This document shows positions 61,843 through 64,000 of a DNA stretch of 64,000 bases, one piece after another (position 1 is the stretch's first letter; each line of letters starts with the position of its first letter). The position numbers were made by a program, and so were the translations under genes. The notes under the pieces are model-generated. The model was given only the letters and a program-made list of their open reading frames with translations. It was not told the origin of the DNA and did not search any database. Source of the stretch: Deltaproteobacteria bacterium HGW-Deltaproteobacteria-18. GTDB lineage: Bacteria; Desulfobacterota; Desulfovibrionia; Desulfovibrionales; Desulfomicrobiaceae. The stretch lies in the NCBI GenBank assembly GCA_002841885.1, contig PHBE01000012.1, positions 62,001-126,000 on the forward strand, in the 5' to 3' direction.

Positions 61843-62904
61843 CTAACTTTCCACCAGGTATCCGCGGCGATTCTTCCAGGCGCCGAGCACCGACTGCACC
61901 AGCGAGGCCAGCGGGATGGCGAAAAATACGCCCCAAAAGCCCCATATGCCGCCGAAAATCAGGATAGCCGTGATGGAGGCGATGGGGTGCAGGTTGACGG
62001 CCCCGGACAGCAGCAACGGCACAAGCAGGTTGGCGTCCAGGAGTTGGATCACGAAATAGACGATCATGGCCCAGGTGAACTGCGCATCAAAACCCCACTG
62101 GATGAAGGCGATGATAAGCACAGGCACGGTCACGACCACGGCACCGATATACGGGATGATCACGGACAGGCCGACCAGAAGACTAAGGAGCATTGCGTAG
62201 TCCAACCCAAAAAACAAGAAGGAGGCGTAGGTCGCGATCCAGACGATGAAGATTTCCCAGATCCGGCCGCGCACGTAGTTTCCGGCCTGGGTCTTGACGT
62301 CCATCCAGACCGTGCTGGCCAGGGTATGGTCCTGGGGCAGGAAGCTGCACAACCATCCAAGGATAACGTCCTTATCCTTGAGAAAGAAGAAGACCATGAT
62401 CGGCATGAGCACCATGTAGACCACGAAGGAAAAGACGGAGCGCACGGAGGACAGGGAAAAGGCCAGGACCTGCTGACCATACTGGGAAAACTGGGTGGTC
62501 AGGGAGTCGACCACTGTCTGCACCTGGGCCTCGGTCAGGATCGGATACTGCCTCGGCAGGTGCACAAGGGCGTTCTGCGCCTTGGAGACGATCCAGGGGA
62601 TGTTGTCGATGAGGTCCGTGATCTGGGACACCAATAGCGGCACCAGCGCCAGGATCATCACCGCCAGAAAAAGCATGAACAGCCCGAAAACCAGCACCAC
62701 GGCCAGCATGCGCGGCCAGCGAAACGCGACCAGAAAACGCACCACCCCCTCCAGAAGAAAAGAGATGACCACGCTGGCGATGACAGGGGCCAACAGATTG
62801 CCCACGGAGAGGACAATCGCCCCGCTGACGACCAGCACCAGAAAAAGGATGACCAGTTGCGTGTCGGAAAAAACGGCACTCATCCATCTGCGAAAAATTT
62901 CCAT
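61843..62904 (-). CDS. AI-2E family (PerM-like) transporter
   Basis: A 353-aa membrane protein with about eight helices (QLVILFLVLVVSGAIVL, VVLVFGLFMLFLAVMILAL, LIAFIQWGFDAQF, GAVNLHPIASITAILIFGGI). The last is the conserved C-terminal PerM signature. Substrates vary (autoinducer-2, Na+/H+), so none is assigned. The start at ATG 62904 lacks a strong ribosome site; an upstream ATG at 62973 is in frame. Confidence 0.85.
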   Translation of the reverse strand: MEIFRRWMSAVFSDTQLVILFLVLVVSGAIVLSVGNLLAPVIASVVISFLLEGVVRFLVAFRWPRMLAVVLVFGLFMLFLAVMILALVPLLVSQITDLIDNIPWIVSKAQNALVHLPRQYPILTEAQVQTVVDSLTTQFSQYGQQVLAFSLSSVRSVFSFVVYMVLMPIMVFFFLKDKDVILGWLCSFLPQDHTLASTVWMDVKTQAGNYVRGRIWEIFIVWIATYASFLFFGLDYAMLLSLLVGLSVIIPYIGAVVVTVPVLIIAFIQWGFDAQFTWAMIVYFVIQLLDANLLVPLLLSGAVNLHPIASITAILIFGGIWGFWGVFFAIPLASLVQSVLGAWKNRRGYLVES

Positions 62905-62976
62905 GGGGGTTCTCACGTGCTCGGTGCAAAGACGCCACAGATATCTAGACACACCGTCGAGCGGCGTCAACACAAC

Positions 62977-63002
62977 GAAAAAAGGCTGCCCGGAGGCAGC
63001 CT
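62977..63002 (-). terminator. Terminator of glnN
   Basis: On the minus strand AGGCTGCC-TCCG-GGCAGCCT is followed by TTTTTTCG, 85 bp after the glnN stop. Confidence 0.85.
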
Positions 63003-63087
63003 GAAAATTCCGTGAACCGGCCGGTTTTCGGCAAAGACCTGGCGAGGGGAGGATGCGCTTCGACAGGCCGGTTCGGCGGAAAAAGGG

Positions 63088-64000
<913 letters not shown>

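Overview
The window looks like chromosome of a sulfate-reducing deltaproteobacterium of the Desulfovibrionales (Desulfovibrio/Desulfomicrobium-like). The main pointer is a complete CO-induced-type membrane hydrogenase operon in the order cooM-K-L-X-U-H-hypA-cooF, the order known from Desulfovibrio vulgaris, together with a type III glutamine synthetase. Core genes are GC-rich with strong Shine-Dalgarno sites; several inserted stretches are clearly AT-rich. The genus is inferred from gene content only.

Layout. 1-21 kb: mixed housekeeping and accessory genes. These are the tail of a molybdopterin oxidoreductase, a PAS-LuxR regulator, a small histidine kinase, a CBM48 protein, a GNAT-nitrilase fusion, a DJ-1/PfpI protein, a QueG-like Fe-S protein, a methyltransferase, pyrophosphatase, a NifU-like protein, YeiH with a divergent LysR regulator, two alpha/beta hydrolases, an IS3 remnant, a desaturase, an OYE-family reductase, a BON lipoprotein and a C39-like lipoprotein. 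21.6-29.8 kb: the coo hydrogenase operon, with overlapping genes; it couples low-potential electron transfer to H+ reduction and ion pumping. 30-36 kb: a decaying region with a broken Sel1 gene, LysE, a LysR/carboxymuconolactone decarboxylase pair, an alkyltransferase-like protein and a deleted DUF4143 ATPase, all laced with short repeats. 36.4-60.0 kb: a 23.6-kb genomic island in the 3' end of tRNA-Asp, bounded by a 50-bp direct repeat. 60.1-64 kb: backbone again (PfkB kinase, AI-2E-type permease, glnN).

The island is a defence/plasmid-like cargo region. A long co-directional block reads: CARF-type sigma-54 activator, hsdR, hsdM, hsdS, a 60-aa protein, a 229-aa protein, a DUF3696 AAA ATPase and a protein with a PLD-like HDR motif. 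Upstream lie a kfrA-like gene broken by an in-frame stop, a hipBA-like toxin-antitoxin pair, and a compact module of a hairpin-rich RNA region followed by four end-to-start coupled ORFs of unknown function. An RHH-type protein, an excisionase-like gene and two tandem tyrosine recombinases abut the tRNA.

A second theme is repeats. A 280-430-bp element family with about 23-bp inverted ends (GGGGTCAAGTCTG...TTTGACTT) occurs several times. Degenerate copies of the tRNA-Asp 3' end with its terminator hairpin are found near 18.9, 21.0, 33.0, 35.0 and 36.4 kb, suggesting repeated insertion or dispersal of the tRNA-Asp attachment region. A truncated tRNA-Val and a tRNA-Ala 3' fragment add to the picture of a recombination hotspot.
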